A stretch of DNA of 64,000 nt from Amoebophrya sp. A120 (lineage: Eukaryota > Sar > Dinophyceae > Syndiniales > Amoebophryaceae), in assembly GCA_905178155.1 (NCBI GenBank), contig CAJINV010000006.1:440398-504397 (forward strand). The letters run 5' to 3'. A program made the translations under genes and the position numbers. The notes under the pieces were generated by a model. The model searched no databases, was not told the origin of the DNA, and worked only from the letters and a program-made list of their open reading frames with translations. This document shows positions 1 through 12,000 of this stretch, piece by piece. Within the stretch, counting starts at the first letter, position 1, and each line of letters begins with the position of its first letter.

Positions 1-3000
1 CTTATCCTGATCAAAAACGTCCCCGCCCCGTAGTCAAGATGGAGGCTTTGCTACACAAATCCACAAGGTTTGGGCGTTGCGCATGACAAATTTCGGCGAG
101 CAATTTAACCGTATTCAGCTAGTGTAGCTGCATCACAAACCGATCGCCTCCTCCTGATTTCAGCATGACAAACTCCCAGATAGCATTGTTGAAAAACGCT
201 GACGCTCCTCATGGAACTGCGCATGAGAAACGTCCTAGGTTTGCTGATTTGCATGACAACTTTGGTGTGGGGGACATTTTTATTTGGGATACTCCTCCAG
301 TGGCAGCTTCTGGCACGCGGGAAGGCCACCCTCACCATCAGACATGGCCCGGTTGACGAAGTTGACGAACGTCAACGGGGCGTTGGCCGCGCCGGAAGTC
401 TTGTGCGGCTTCGGGTTGCCACCCGCGTCGTTGGTGTTCGACGGAGACAGCATCTCGCTGGCCTGCGACCGCGCGGCGCCAGTCATGCACTCGTACTTGA
501 CCGACGGCTCGACGGCGTTTTGGCAGGTGGTCGTGTCCCACACGTTGAGTCTCCGGCCAGCACCGTCGATGTGCACGGTGGGCTCGGGATCCTCGTTGGT
601 CTCCAGCTGCTCCATGCGACGGCGGCGCAGCCGCTCCTTCTCCTGCATTTTCAGGATCTGCTTGTAGGGCACCGCCTTCCGCTTGTGCCGATACACGTCG
701 ATGGGCGCACCGTGGGTGGCCTCGGTAAGGGACCGCATGCGGCCGACCGCCTTGTTGTAGGTGTGCTTTTCCAGCTGGCGCATCTCGAAGTGTATCAAAT
801 GTAAAAATGTCTGGGTCTGGAAGAATGCAAGATTTGTGATGCAGGTTTTCCTTGACCCATGAGGTCTGGAATGCGAGACCCAGCATGACAGATTTTTTGA
901 GGTCTCTATCATGCCTTTCCTGCATGAGAAACTCCCTCTCAACTTGGTCAAAAGCGGACAGCTTTTGGTACTCACGCAACACAGATTTTTGCATCATTCG
1001 GATTTAGCATGACAAGTTCTAATCTTCCAGACCCAGACATTTTTGCATTTCTTAAAGTGGGCGAACGCGGTGTGGCCGTGCATCATGGCCAGGCGGCGGG
1101 TCTGGATCGGGTTCTTATGAACTGCAAAAGCATCGTACTCGTAGTAATTGCAGTTATGCAACACAAATCTGTTTCTTAAGGCAAATCCGCATTACAAATT
1201 CCATTCCTAATGCTGAGGAAATTTGTAATGCAATTTATACTTGTACGATAACGATGCTTTTGCAATGCATAGTCCTCGCCCGGCAACAAAATGTCTGGCT
1301 GCTCGCCCGCCTTGGAAACCGACTCGCCCGTCGCGCACTTGTGGTAGTTCATCGGCTTATATGCATTGCAAATATGCCTGGGTCTGGGAGAATGGAAGAT
1401 TCGTCATGCTGGAATTCAATGACCCATGAGGTCTGGAATGCAGCGCTGAGCATGACGGACGCTGTAAGATCTCCTCTATCATGCCTATCCTGCATGAGCA
1501 ACTCCCTGTCAACCTGGCCAGAAGTGTACATCTTTTGGTAATCATGCAACACAGATTTTTGCATCATCCACACTCAGCATGACAAGTTGCATCCTTCCAG
1601 ACCCAGACATATTTGCATTTCATAGCTCACCCGGCTTGGGAACCGCGGAGGTGTCCGCCGGAGCGCCCGCAGTACCCGGGTATCCTGTGCAAAAGTGTCT
1701 GGGTCTGGAAGAGTCATGCTGTTTTTGCATGACACAGAAGGTCTGGCAACATGGAAGCTCTAGCATCACAGGTTTAATCGAGAAGCATTCGCAACCAATG
1801 CCGAATCTGCATGACAAATCCAGGACTTTGGTGACAGAAAGTGAACAACTTTTGCTGCCTATGCATTTAGAGATTTTTCTGTGTTATGAAATGCGCATCA
1901 CAAGTTTGTAATCTTGTAGACCCAGACATTTGTGCACTTGATACCGGGGCTCCGAACTCGATTTGATCATCTCCACCCGCCGGGGCCTGCAGCAGGCGGA
2001 AGCCCCGCCCACCTTGGCCGGAGCTGAGCGTCATCGAGCTGCGGGGGGGGGTGCTGGTCCGGCGCCCACGCGGCGGAGACCGCGGGCGGGGGGTCCGCAT
2101 CGGGGTGTACGGTGGCGGGCACTATCCTGTGTAAAAACGTCCCCACCCGCCCAGAGTTGTCATGCAAATGTGCAATGACAGGAATCGATTTGTAATGCGC
2201 ATCTCGTTGAGTAGAGGCATAATTTCCAATCCTGTTTTGGAATTTGTAATGCTGTAAACAGGATGAGACACAAGTGGCTTTCTCATGCGTCTTTCCTCGC
2301 TAACCAGCCCTACGCTGCAGATGGAAACTTGTCATGTAGAACTCCCAAAACTTGGAGATTTGTGTTGCAGATTTCCCATTTCGTTGAGTACTATGGTCGT
2401 GTGGGAGCGTTTTTACACAGGATAGGCGCCGGGGCGGGGCCATCCGGCGGATCGCCCGGAAGACGCGGCGCGCAGTCGGTATCCAATGCAAAAATCGACC
2501 TGGGTCTGGAACTTTGCCCGACTTGTCATGCAGGTTTTCCATGAGGACCCATATGATCTGTAAAGGAGGACCTAGCATGATAGATTCATCTTCCGTGAGA
2601 TCACTATCATGCCTCGATCCTGCATTAGAAACTGCCTCTCAACTTGGTCGAAAGTGGAAAGCATTTATTTTTGGCAATCCTGCAACACAGATCTTTGCAT
2701 GATTCAGATTTAGCATGACAAGTTCCGACCTTCCAGACATCCAGGGATTTTTGCAGTGCATAGTCGGCCGCGCGGGCGGGCCTCCTGGAAAACCGCGTGG
2801 TGTCGACCTTGGGGGAAGGCGCCCACCTCGCTGCAATTCGCGGAGGTTGGTGTCATAATTATCCAAGAAAAAAACTGTGTTAATGTAAAACTTTCTTTCC
2901 CTGACAGCATCACAAATTTGCTCTGCAGGACAGAGAAATAAACCTGTCATGCGTGGCTTGCAAGGGAAAACACACATCCACAGAGGACTGCATGGCTGTC

Positions 3001-6000
3001 TGGCATGACAGGTGTATTTTTAACTCTGTTGCGTGTTCTGCAACACAAAGTTACAGTTGTTGCGCAGTTTTTTTCTTGCATAATAATCGGGTCCGGTGTA
3101 CTCATCCGGGTACATTTCCGTCGCGTTCTATCCTGTGCAAAAACGTCCCCATCCCAGAGTTGTCATGCAGATTTGCAATGACAATGACATTTGTGATGCG
3201 CACACCCTCCATGGTAGACCACATTTCCAATCGTGTTTTGGAATTTGTGATGCTGTGAGCAGGATAAGCAGATGGATCTGCGGTGCGGGTGCAGCACTTG
3301 CTGACCTGCACTTGTTCACTACGGAGTGCAAGTTGTCATGCGTGACTCCCAAAAATGCTAGGTTTGTGTTGCCAAGTTCTCATCTTGACTCTGGTCGTGT
3401 GGGGACGTTTTTACTCAGGATACGTTCTGGGGCGGCGGCTCCGGAACGGAGCAGCAGTCCGGCTTGTCCATGCAGATCGCTTTGTAGTTTTCGTAGTCCG
3501 CGGCGCACTATGGATTGCAAATATCGATCTGAGTTTTGAAATTTTGGAATGCTGAATGGTCACGATTGAATGCGCCAGTAAGTGCAGTGCAGCATGACAA
3601 ATTTTTCAAAAGCTCTGTCAAGATGCGCAGGACGCATTACAAACTACTTCATGACAAAAGTGGTGTGGTGCTCTATTTTTTGCTGCTTCATGCAATACAG
3701 ATTTTCTCGCAATGCGAATTACGCAAGACAGGTTCAACCTGTCCAGACCCAGATCTTCCATATTTGCAGTTGATACGCACCAGTTGGGATCGCCGGACTT
3801 TTTGGCGTCCTGGTTGACCGGCAACTCAGACAAGTGCTGGCGCGCGGCGTCTATCAAAATGCAAACATGTCTAGGTCTGGAAGAGTTGTGCGACGAGCTT
3901 TGTCATGCTAGCCAGGAATTTGCCACTGAGCTCTGTGTTGCGTGGCTAGGAAGAGCAGCTCCCCTTGTCTGTCATGCAAAAACGCTGTTTCTCATGCGGT
4001 GGAACACGCAAGAACACAAAGCAACGAATAAATCTGTCATGCTTGGCAACGCATTATGGTTTCCTATTACTATTCACTTGCATGCATCACAACTTTCCAG
4101 ACTTTTAGACATGTTTGCATTCGATAGCGTCGTTGGTGCCCGTCAGCATGTCGCAGGGGGTGCAGGCAAAGGAGCCCTCGTCGTCCTCGTCCTCCTCCTC
4201 GTCCGAGATCCGCAGCTCGCGCCGCTCGAAGGGTTCCAGCTTGATCTGCGCCAGGATCCGGCGGTTCTCGGTCAGGACCGCACCCTCGCGTTTCTTCTGC
4301 TCGCGTTTGCAGTGCTCCTTCAGCTTGGCCACTTGGCCCGGGCGCTTGTTCATGCAGTTGGTGACCTCCTTCTCGTTCAACACGGGCGTGGTGGCCATGG
4401 TGGCCTGGGCCTCGTTGTCGTGCAGAACGCGGTGCAGTTCGTCGACCGAGGCGAGTAAATGCCGGCGGTGATGCGTCCCTTCCTCCATCGTGAGTGCGCG
4501 CATGCGGCGGCGCTCCGCAATCTCGGTCAGCACCCGGCGTTGCCGCATCAGCTTGCGTATCAAATGCAAAAATGTCTGGGTCTGGAAGATTTCTAGATTT
4601 GTCATGCATATTTTCCATGACCCATGATGTCTGTGATGCATGCCGTAACATCACAGATTTTTAGAGCGCTTTGCGATACCTCTACCGCATGAGAAATTCC
4701 CTCTCCGTCTAGACCAAACTGGATTCCTCTTGCTGGTCATGCAATACAGATTTTTTTCGACTCCGAAGACAGCATCACAAGTTACAACCTTCCAGACCCA
4801 GACATTTTTGCATTTGATATTGCGCATGCCAGCGGACGCGGTCTCGGCGGTGTCCCCATCGGTGTCGTACTTCGCGCAAGTTTGTATCAAATGCAAAAGC
4901 ATCGCACTCGTAGTAATTGCAGTCATGCATTACAAATCTCGATCTTAAGGCAAATCTACATTACAAATTTTGTTTCTCATGCTGAGAAAATTTGTCATGC
5001 GATTTATACTACTAGTACGATGTTTGTTTTGCATTTGATAGTTTGGGTGGCCGGCGCGCCGCCGTTCAGGTCCTCCATTTCCTTTTGCGCGTCGTCTGGC
5101 GTCTGCGGGGCGGCGTAGCCGTATCCTGAGTAAAAACGGGGCCCACGCACCAGAGTCAAGATGGGAAATCTGCTAGACAAATCAACTAGCTTTGGTTGCT
5201 TCGCATGACAGGTTTGTCCTCGTAGTGTAATCCTGTTTTAGGTAGGTCAGCAGCGTAACAGATCTATCATAGCATGCTGGTCCTACCATTACAAATTCCA
5301 AAACACGATAAGAAAACGCTTCTCATAGGGCTCCGCATGAGGAACGTTTTTGGCATGCAGAATCGCATGACAACTCTGGGGTGGGGACGTTTTTACATAG
5401 GATAAGCTGTGAAACTGCTTCACGACGGCCACGGGGTCAGCCGCGTCGCGAATCTTGGTCAGGATCCGCGTCTCTTGGCGACTGGCGTGCAGCTCGGCCT
5501 CGGTGTAGGTGAGGTTCCCGTACGGGTCGTCCGTCGGGTCGGCGTTCTGGATCTTGTACAGCGTCTCCCGGGCCCACTCCGTGATGGCCGTGGCGTTCAT
5601 GCCGCCCTGGCGGCCCATTTGTTCCGTCAGGTAGTCGTTAATGGTCGCCATCGTCGGCAATCCACCCTCCAACAAGTTCCGCTTGGCAGAGTGCGTCAGG
5701 TGCATCAGCTCGCGCATTTCGAAGCCAGTCGGCTTGATCCGGAAATCTCGGCGGTATTCCGCGTGGTTGTGGGACAGCATGTGGTGGTCGTCATCCAGCA
5801 AGTAGCGCAGCTTCCGGTCCTCTTCGTCGTCCTCCGCGACCAAGCGGCGGCCCGTGGCTTCCAGCGACCGGTGCGAGTGCGCGTTGATGGAAATTTCGTG
5901 CAGACGACAGGTATCCCGGGGGAAAAGTTGTATCGCTAACTCGTAGTTGTAATTGCAGCAATGCATTACAAATCTAGTTCTTAACGTAAATCCGCATTAC

Positions 6001-9000
6001 AAATTTAATTTGTAATGCGGAGCAAATTTGTATTGCAAGAAAACCTACGATAGCGATAATAAACTTTTGCAGTTCATAACGGGACACCCGCTGCAGTTTG
6101 CGGTGGGCTTCCTCCGGGTCGTCGTTATTCTCGTCGAACGCGTATCCCGTGCAAAAGTATAGTACTCGTATAAATGCAAGTCTTGCATCACAAATTTTTT
6201 TCTGAAGGCAAGTCAGCATTACAAATCTTATTTTTCATGCTGAGGAAATTTGTAATGCATTTATACGAGCAAGAGTATAATACTTTTGCAGTTCATAAGG
6301 CGAGCAAGACACGGCGGCGGCGCAGCTTTTCCGACTGGCGCAGGCGGCGCTCGAGAATCCAGGATTCGTACTTGTCTTCGCCCAGCTTCCGCCGCATGGC
6401 GCGACGCAGCTTCCGCTCCTTCTGGATCACCTTCTGCTCCAGGAACCGCATTCTCGGCAAGTTAATCATCTGCTCAAACACGACCTCGTGGAAACCACTG
6501 TCCTCCTTGACATGCCGCTCCCCACCGTGGGTGCGGTGCAACGGCGACAGGTGCTGCAGCTTGATCGCGCCGCGGGCCCGCTTGAAGTCGCGGCTGATGT
6601 GGCCGGCGCCGAGCTGACGGCGGATGTCGGTGGAAACCTCATCGCCCATGTCCTCATCCTTGAGCTTGCGGAAGGTCTTGTCGATCTCCGCGCGCATCAG
6701 CCCGGAGGTCGGGGTGGCCACCGGGTCCATGGTGTCGTGCATGTTGCAGATCATTTCCGCCGTGGTCTTGTCGCCACCCACTTCGGGCATCTTTATGCAT
6801 TGCAAAAGTATCGCTATCGTACTCGTATAAATGCATTACAAATTTGCGTAGCATGAGAAATAAAATTTGTAATGCGGATTTACCTGAAGAAAAAGATTTG
6901 TAATGCATGATTGCGATACGAGTACGATGCTTTTGCAGTTCATAATCTTGAACTGCACACAATGCGCGATCCCGACGCCCATCTCCTTGCACTTCTGCAT
7001 GGTTTCCGGGTCGTATGAGAGTGCACAACTCCCCCTCACCCTCATTTGTATAGCATGGACGGCAAACCAAGCATCAACAAGAGTGCCGGTTTTGCATGAC
7101 AAAGTGCTATTTGGGCTACCAGAACTTGTCATGCAAACAGTGCCAAGAGGCAAAGGGTGGATTGGGTATTGTACATGACAAATGAGAGGAAGGGGGAGTT
7201 GTGCACTGTCATAGGTCGCCGCCGGCGCAAATTGCCAGCATTTCGTCGAAGGGGGTGGAGGGGTCGTGGTGCTTCTTGCATTCCTCATTCGTCATCTTCC
7301 CGTCCGCCATCTCGCCGGAATACTTGTCCGCCATGGTACACGCCTCCATCTTCTCCTCCACGTTTTCGCCTTTCATCTTTTCCAGGTCCTTCTCGTTCGT
7401 GCAGGTGATGGCCACGCCCGGCGGCAGCGCCTCCTTCAGGGCGGAGCACACGCTCGGGCCGGTCTTCGGCTCCGGGGGCGAATCCTGTTCGGAACGGGTG
7501 GCCGGATCGGAGGACATCTTCTGTGGCAGCTTGTCTTCGTACTCGTTGGTGTCAATCTTCCCGTCCTTGTTGGTATCGGCCGACGCGACCAGGTTTTCCG
7601 CGGTGGCGCACTTCGACGCGTCGGCGGAGCAGATAGCCTGGGCAACCATGGTGTTGGGCATGATCTTATCCTTAGCAAAAACGTCCTCACTCCATAGTCG
7701 AGATGGGATCACAAATCTGCTAGACAAATCAGCCAGCTTTGGTTGTTGCGCATGACAAGTTCGGCCCTCGACTTAGCTTGTTCAGCAGCATCACAGATCT
7801 AGTGCATTATGGTGATTCGAGCATCACAAGTTCCGAAACACAGAACTAGCAATTGCTTCTCATGGGTTTTTCCGCATGAGAAATCGATTTTGAGCATGCA
7901 GATTTGCATGACAAGTTATGGGTGACACGTTTTTACACAGGATACGTCTCGCCCGCGTCGGTGTCGGTCATCGACTGCGTGTTGATGGCGTACTGCAACG
8001 CATCGGTCACGTTAAATTCCACGCCCGAAGCCAGAGTATGGCAGTGAACAACTCCCTTTCCCCCTCATTTGCATTGCATGAACGGCAATACAAGCATCAG
8101 CAAGAATGCCAGTTTTGCATGACAAATTTGAATAATTTCCACTGGAGTGTAATGCTATATTTGGGAGGCTACCACCAGAACTTGTAATGCAAACAGTACG
8201 ACCAAGAGGCACAGCTTGTATTTCGGATTTTGCATGACAAACAAGGCCCGAGCACGGGGACAGAGTCCCCGTGCGGCGACCTTCCGGCATTTGTCTGCGC
8301 GGTGGCACTGGGCAGGCAGGTCGCCTGCAGCTAGGTATCTCGGTGCGCCTTGCATTCACTGACCCGCGACGGGCCTGCGGACGCGGCCCCCTTGCTTGCG
8401 CGCACTAGATTCATTAGCCTGCCGCGCGCAAAGATAAAAATAAGAAACGAAGAAACTGGCCCTGGCGCGCGCCGCGCCGGGTCTGGAGCCGGCCCCCAGG
8501 TCATGACGCGGCGACAGAGTCCCCACACTGCCCTAGGGCTTTTCTCTGCCCCTTCCATCCTTGGCCGCGCGGTGTGGTGTCCGGGGAGTGTTCCTTCGCA
8601 GCTAGCCCCTAGGCCATGACGCGGGGACCGAGTCCCCGCTCTGGCCTAGGGCTTCCTTTCGCCCCTTGGCCGCACGGTGTCCGGGAAGCGCTCACAGCTG
8701 GCCCCTAGGCCATGACGCGGGGACCCACCGAGTCCCCGCGCTTGCCTAGGGCTTTCGCCCCTAACTTGGCCGCGCGGTCTCGCCGGGGAGCGCTTGCAGC
8801 TAACTGGCCCCTAGGCCATGGCGCGGGGACCGAGTCCCCGCGCTGGCCTAGGGCTTTCGCCCCTTGGCCGCACGGTGTCCGGAAAGCGCTTACAGCTGGC
8901 CCCTAGGCAATGACACGGGGGCAGAGCCCCCGCGCGCGCTGGCCTAGGCAGGGCTTTCGCCCTTTGGCCACACGGGGCCACGGGAAGTGCTGCGAGCTAG

Positions 9001-12000
9001 CCCCCAGGCCATTGCGCGGGGACCGAGTCCCCGCGCTGCCCTAGGGGTTTCGCCCCGCCCGCCCTTGGCCGCGCGGTGTCCGGGAAGCGCGCACAGCTGG
9101 CCCCTAGGCCATGACGCGGGGACCGAGTCCCCGCGCTGGCCTAGGGCTTTCGCCCCTTGGCCGCACGGATTCACGGGGAGTGCTGCCTGAAAGCTACCTA
9201 GCCCCTAGGCCATGGCGCAGGGAACGGGCTCCCACGCTGGCCTAGGGCCTTCGTCCCTTGGCCGCACGGTCGGTGTCCGGGAAGCGCTCCGGCACAGCTG
9301 GCCCCTAGGCCATGACGCGGGGACCGAGTCCCCGCGCTGGCCTAGGGCTTTCGCCCCTTGCTTGGCCGCACGGTGTCCGGGAAGCGCTCACAGCTCGCTG
9401 GCCCCTAGGCCATGGCGCGGGGACCGAGTCCCCGCGCTGGCCTAGGGCTTTCGCCCCTTGGCCGCACGGTGTCCGGGAAGCGCTCACAGCTGGCCCCTAG
9501 GCCATGACGCGGGGACCGAGTCCCCGCGCTGGCCTAGGGCTTTCGCCCCTTGGCCGCACGGTCTCGCGTGACAGACTGGACTTCGGGCCCAAACCTCACA
9601 TGACGAAGTCCGAAAGTTTGGCCGGGGTGTGTCCGAAAGTCTGCCCGGGGTGTGTCCGAAAGTCTGCCCGGGGTGTGTCCGAAAGTCTGCCCGGGGTGTG
9701 TCCGGGGTGTGTCTGGGGTATGTTCGGACTTTTTGCCTGGGGTATGTTCGGGGGTCTGTCTGGGGTATGTCTGGGGTGTGTCTGGGGTGTGTCTGGGGTA
9801 TGTTTATACCCCACCTGTTGGTTTTTCGGCAAAAAATTGTAGTCCGCTCGTGATTGAGGAGCATTTGCATACCCCTGACACACCCCCGAACACACCCCCG
9901 AACATACCCCTCGCCTGCATTTTTGACCAGCTGCTGCAGTTTAGATAGTAATGAGGGGGAGGGGGAGCTATGTGCACTCTCATAGGCTACCTGCCCGGTG
10001 CCGGTCGAGAGGCGGCGAACCATCATGCCGGACTTGTCGTCGACGTAGGACAGCATCCGGCGACGGTAGTTACCGGAAAGCAGATCCGCCTCCAGCATGC
10101 GGCGACTGGTCTTCGTGGCCGTCCGGTTTGCGGCTTCCACCATCGCGACGGTGGTGGGCGACCGCATGTCGGTGTTGTTCACCATCTGCTCGAACGCGGG
10201 GAGCTATGAACTGCAAAAGTGTCGTATTCCTATTCGGATAAATGCATTACAAATTTCCTCAGTATGAGGAATAAAATTTTTGATGCTGATTTACCTCAAG
10301 GAAAAGATTTGTAATGCATGACTGCAATACGAGTACGATGCTTTTGCAATGCATAGGAGCGCCGCCTTGGTGCCCGCCTTCATCTCGTCCATGGTCACGA
10401 AGGTATCGTTATCGTAAGGAAAAATTCCACCTCCCATAATCAGAGAGAAAATTTGTGATGCTGATTTGTCGCCACAGCTCAGCTTTGTCTTGCATACAGC
10501 TACAAGGCAAACGGCACCCATGTGGCGCATTGTGCAGCCAGTCTGTCATGCGTTTTCGCCTATGTCAAAGTTGTTTCTCATGCGCAGCTGCTAGCCGGAT
10601 TACACGTAGTACCTAAATGAGCTTAGAATAAGTATGCCGACATCAAGCTCTCGCTGCAATAGAAAGTTCATTTGTGTACACAAATCCAGCAAGACAAATT
10701 GTCTTTTGAGTATGGGGTCGTGGGGGCTTTTTTCACTTTGATAATCGTTGTCCTTGTTGAATTTCTCCCACGCGTCCATGATGGTCATGCCCGGCGGCCC
10801 GTCCATCGGCAGTGCCTCAATGTAGGAAAAGAACTGGGTGATGTTACAGGCACCGGAGGGGCAGTACTGGTACAGATCGGGGACCATCGGGTTGGCAACG
10901 CCGTTCGCGGTATCGCCCTCGGTGGACATGGTGATCACCGCCTGCACCAAGTCGCACGCAACAACACCTTTTTGTTTTTTTGTTTGTAATGCATAAAGCG
11001 TGTTAATATTTACAGAACGGTGCGATTCTTGGGAAGATGTTGCCACAGAAGCAGAGCGGATAATCATATTCTTCCTGTAGTTGCCAGCATCCCCATGATC
11101 AAGAAGAATACAGTTTTCACAAACGCAAGGAAATAAATCAGAAGTAGATGTTGAAAGTAGCACAATGTAATCATAACATCATATTACCAGTAGCATTGGC
11201 ATTCGTGTAGACTGGCGGCACCGTGGTGGTGGAAGCTTCCCACGGCTCCATATCCTGCGTAAAAACGTCCCTAGCCCAGAGTTGTAATGCAAATGGGCAT
11301 GCTGAGTATGTTTCTCATGCCGAGACCCATGAGAAGCTTTTTCTAGTGGTGTTTTGAAATTTGTGATGCTCAGAGCAGCATTATAGACTGGGCCCGTCAT
11401 GCTGTTGCACTTAGCTAAACTACATCGGACTACCCTACGAACCCAAATCTGTCATGCGCAACAGCCAAAGCTTGTTGATTTGTGTAGCAGATTTCCCACC
11501 TTGACTATCGGTCGTTGGGGACGCTTTTACTCAGGGTACTCCATGCAGCGGCCACCATCGTGCATCATGGGATCGTATCCAATGCAAATATGTCTGGGTC
11601 TGGAAGATTGCTACATTTGTCGTGTATGTCTGACATGGCTCAAGAATCTGTGATGCATGGGCACGAAGCTGTCCTCTTTCCTGTCATGCAAAAACGTAGT
11701 TTGCCATGCGGAACACGCAACACATAGGAGCCCAAAAATTTGTCATGCTTGGCTCCGTATTGCAGTGGAACTCTCATTCACTTTTAGCATTACAAGTTTC
11801 CAGACCCAGACATTTTTCCATTTGATAGATCGTACCCAGCGCAGAAGTACTTGCCGGCGGTGCGGATCAAAGAAAAAAAGTTCGTCACGATCACTCATGC
11901 GCATTCTTGCAATACAAAATTGTTTGTCATGCGTAAAAATGCATCACAGCCAGACTTCATTACGGATTTCCCTAGTGTTTCTGCAATACAAGGAAAGTTT

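Larger units (their letters stand above)
8241..9951. repeat. GC-rich composite element, copy 1
   Basis: Begins CAAGGCCCGAGCACGGGG and ends CTGCAGTTTAGATAGTAAT. It holds two unrelated tandem arrays in a fixed order. The same ends and order recur at 31988-33946 inside another introner, so the two copies are one element. No protein is recognisable in it. Confidence 0.75.
8037..9984. mobile_element. Composite introner: family E carrying a GC-rich tandem-array element
   Basis: Family E ends (GAACAACTCCC on the left, GGGAGCTATGTGCACTCTCATA on the right) enclose almost 2 kb instead of about 230 bp, because another repeat sits inside. Removal of the whole unit joins TGQVA to LASGV, so it appears to be spliced as one intron of gene 1. 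Confidence 0.8.

Noticed and set aside
211-804. Plus-strand frames antisense to gene exons (for example 211-804, 5409-5939, 37856-38395)
   Set aside because: They are shadows of the minus-strand exons, which read as protein and connect across introners; the plus frames do not.
5122-5404. Group II introns or inteins as the explanation for the insertions
   Set aside because: Elements of 150-320 bp with perfect TIRs and no conserved domain V or protein splicing motifs do not fit either class.
8590-9570. Regularly spaced palindromic repeats resembling a CRISPR array
   Set aside because: The repeats are contiguous 96-bp tandem units with near-identical spacers, lie inside a eukaryotic intron, and no cas gene is present.
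9484-9895. Open frames through the GGGGTGTGTC array (repeats of TPDTPQTHPR and similar)
   Set aside because: A short tandem repeat stays open in several frames; the array lies within an intron and occurs likewise at 33515-33870.
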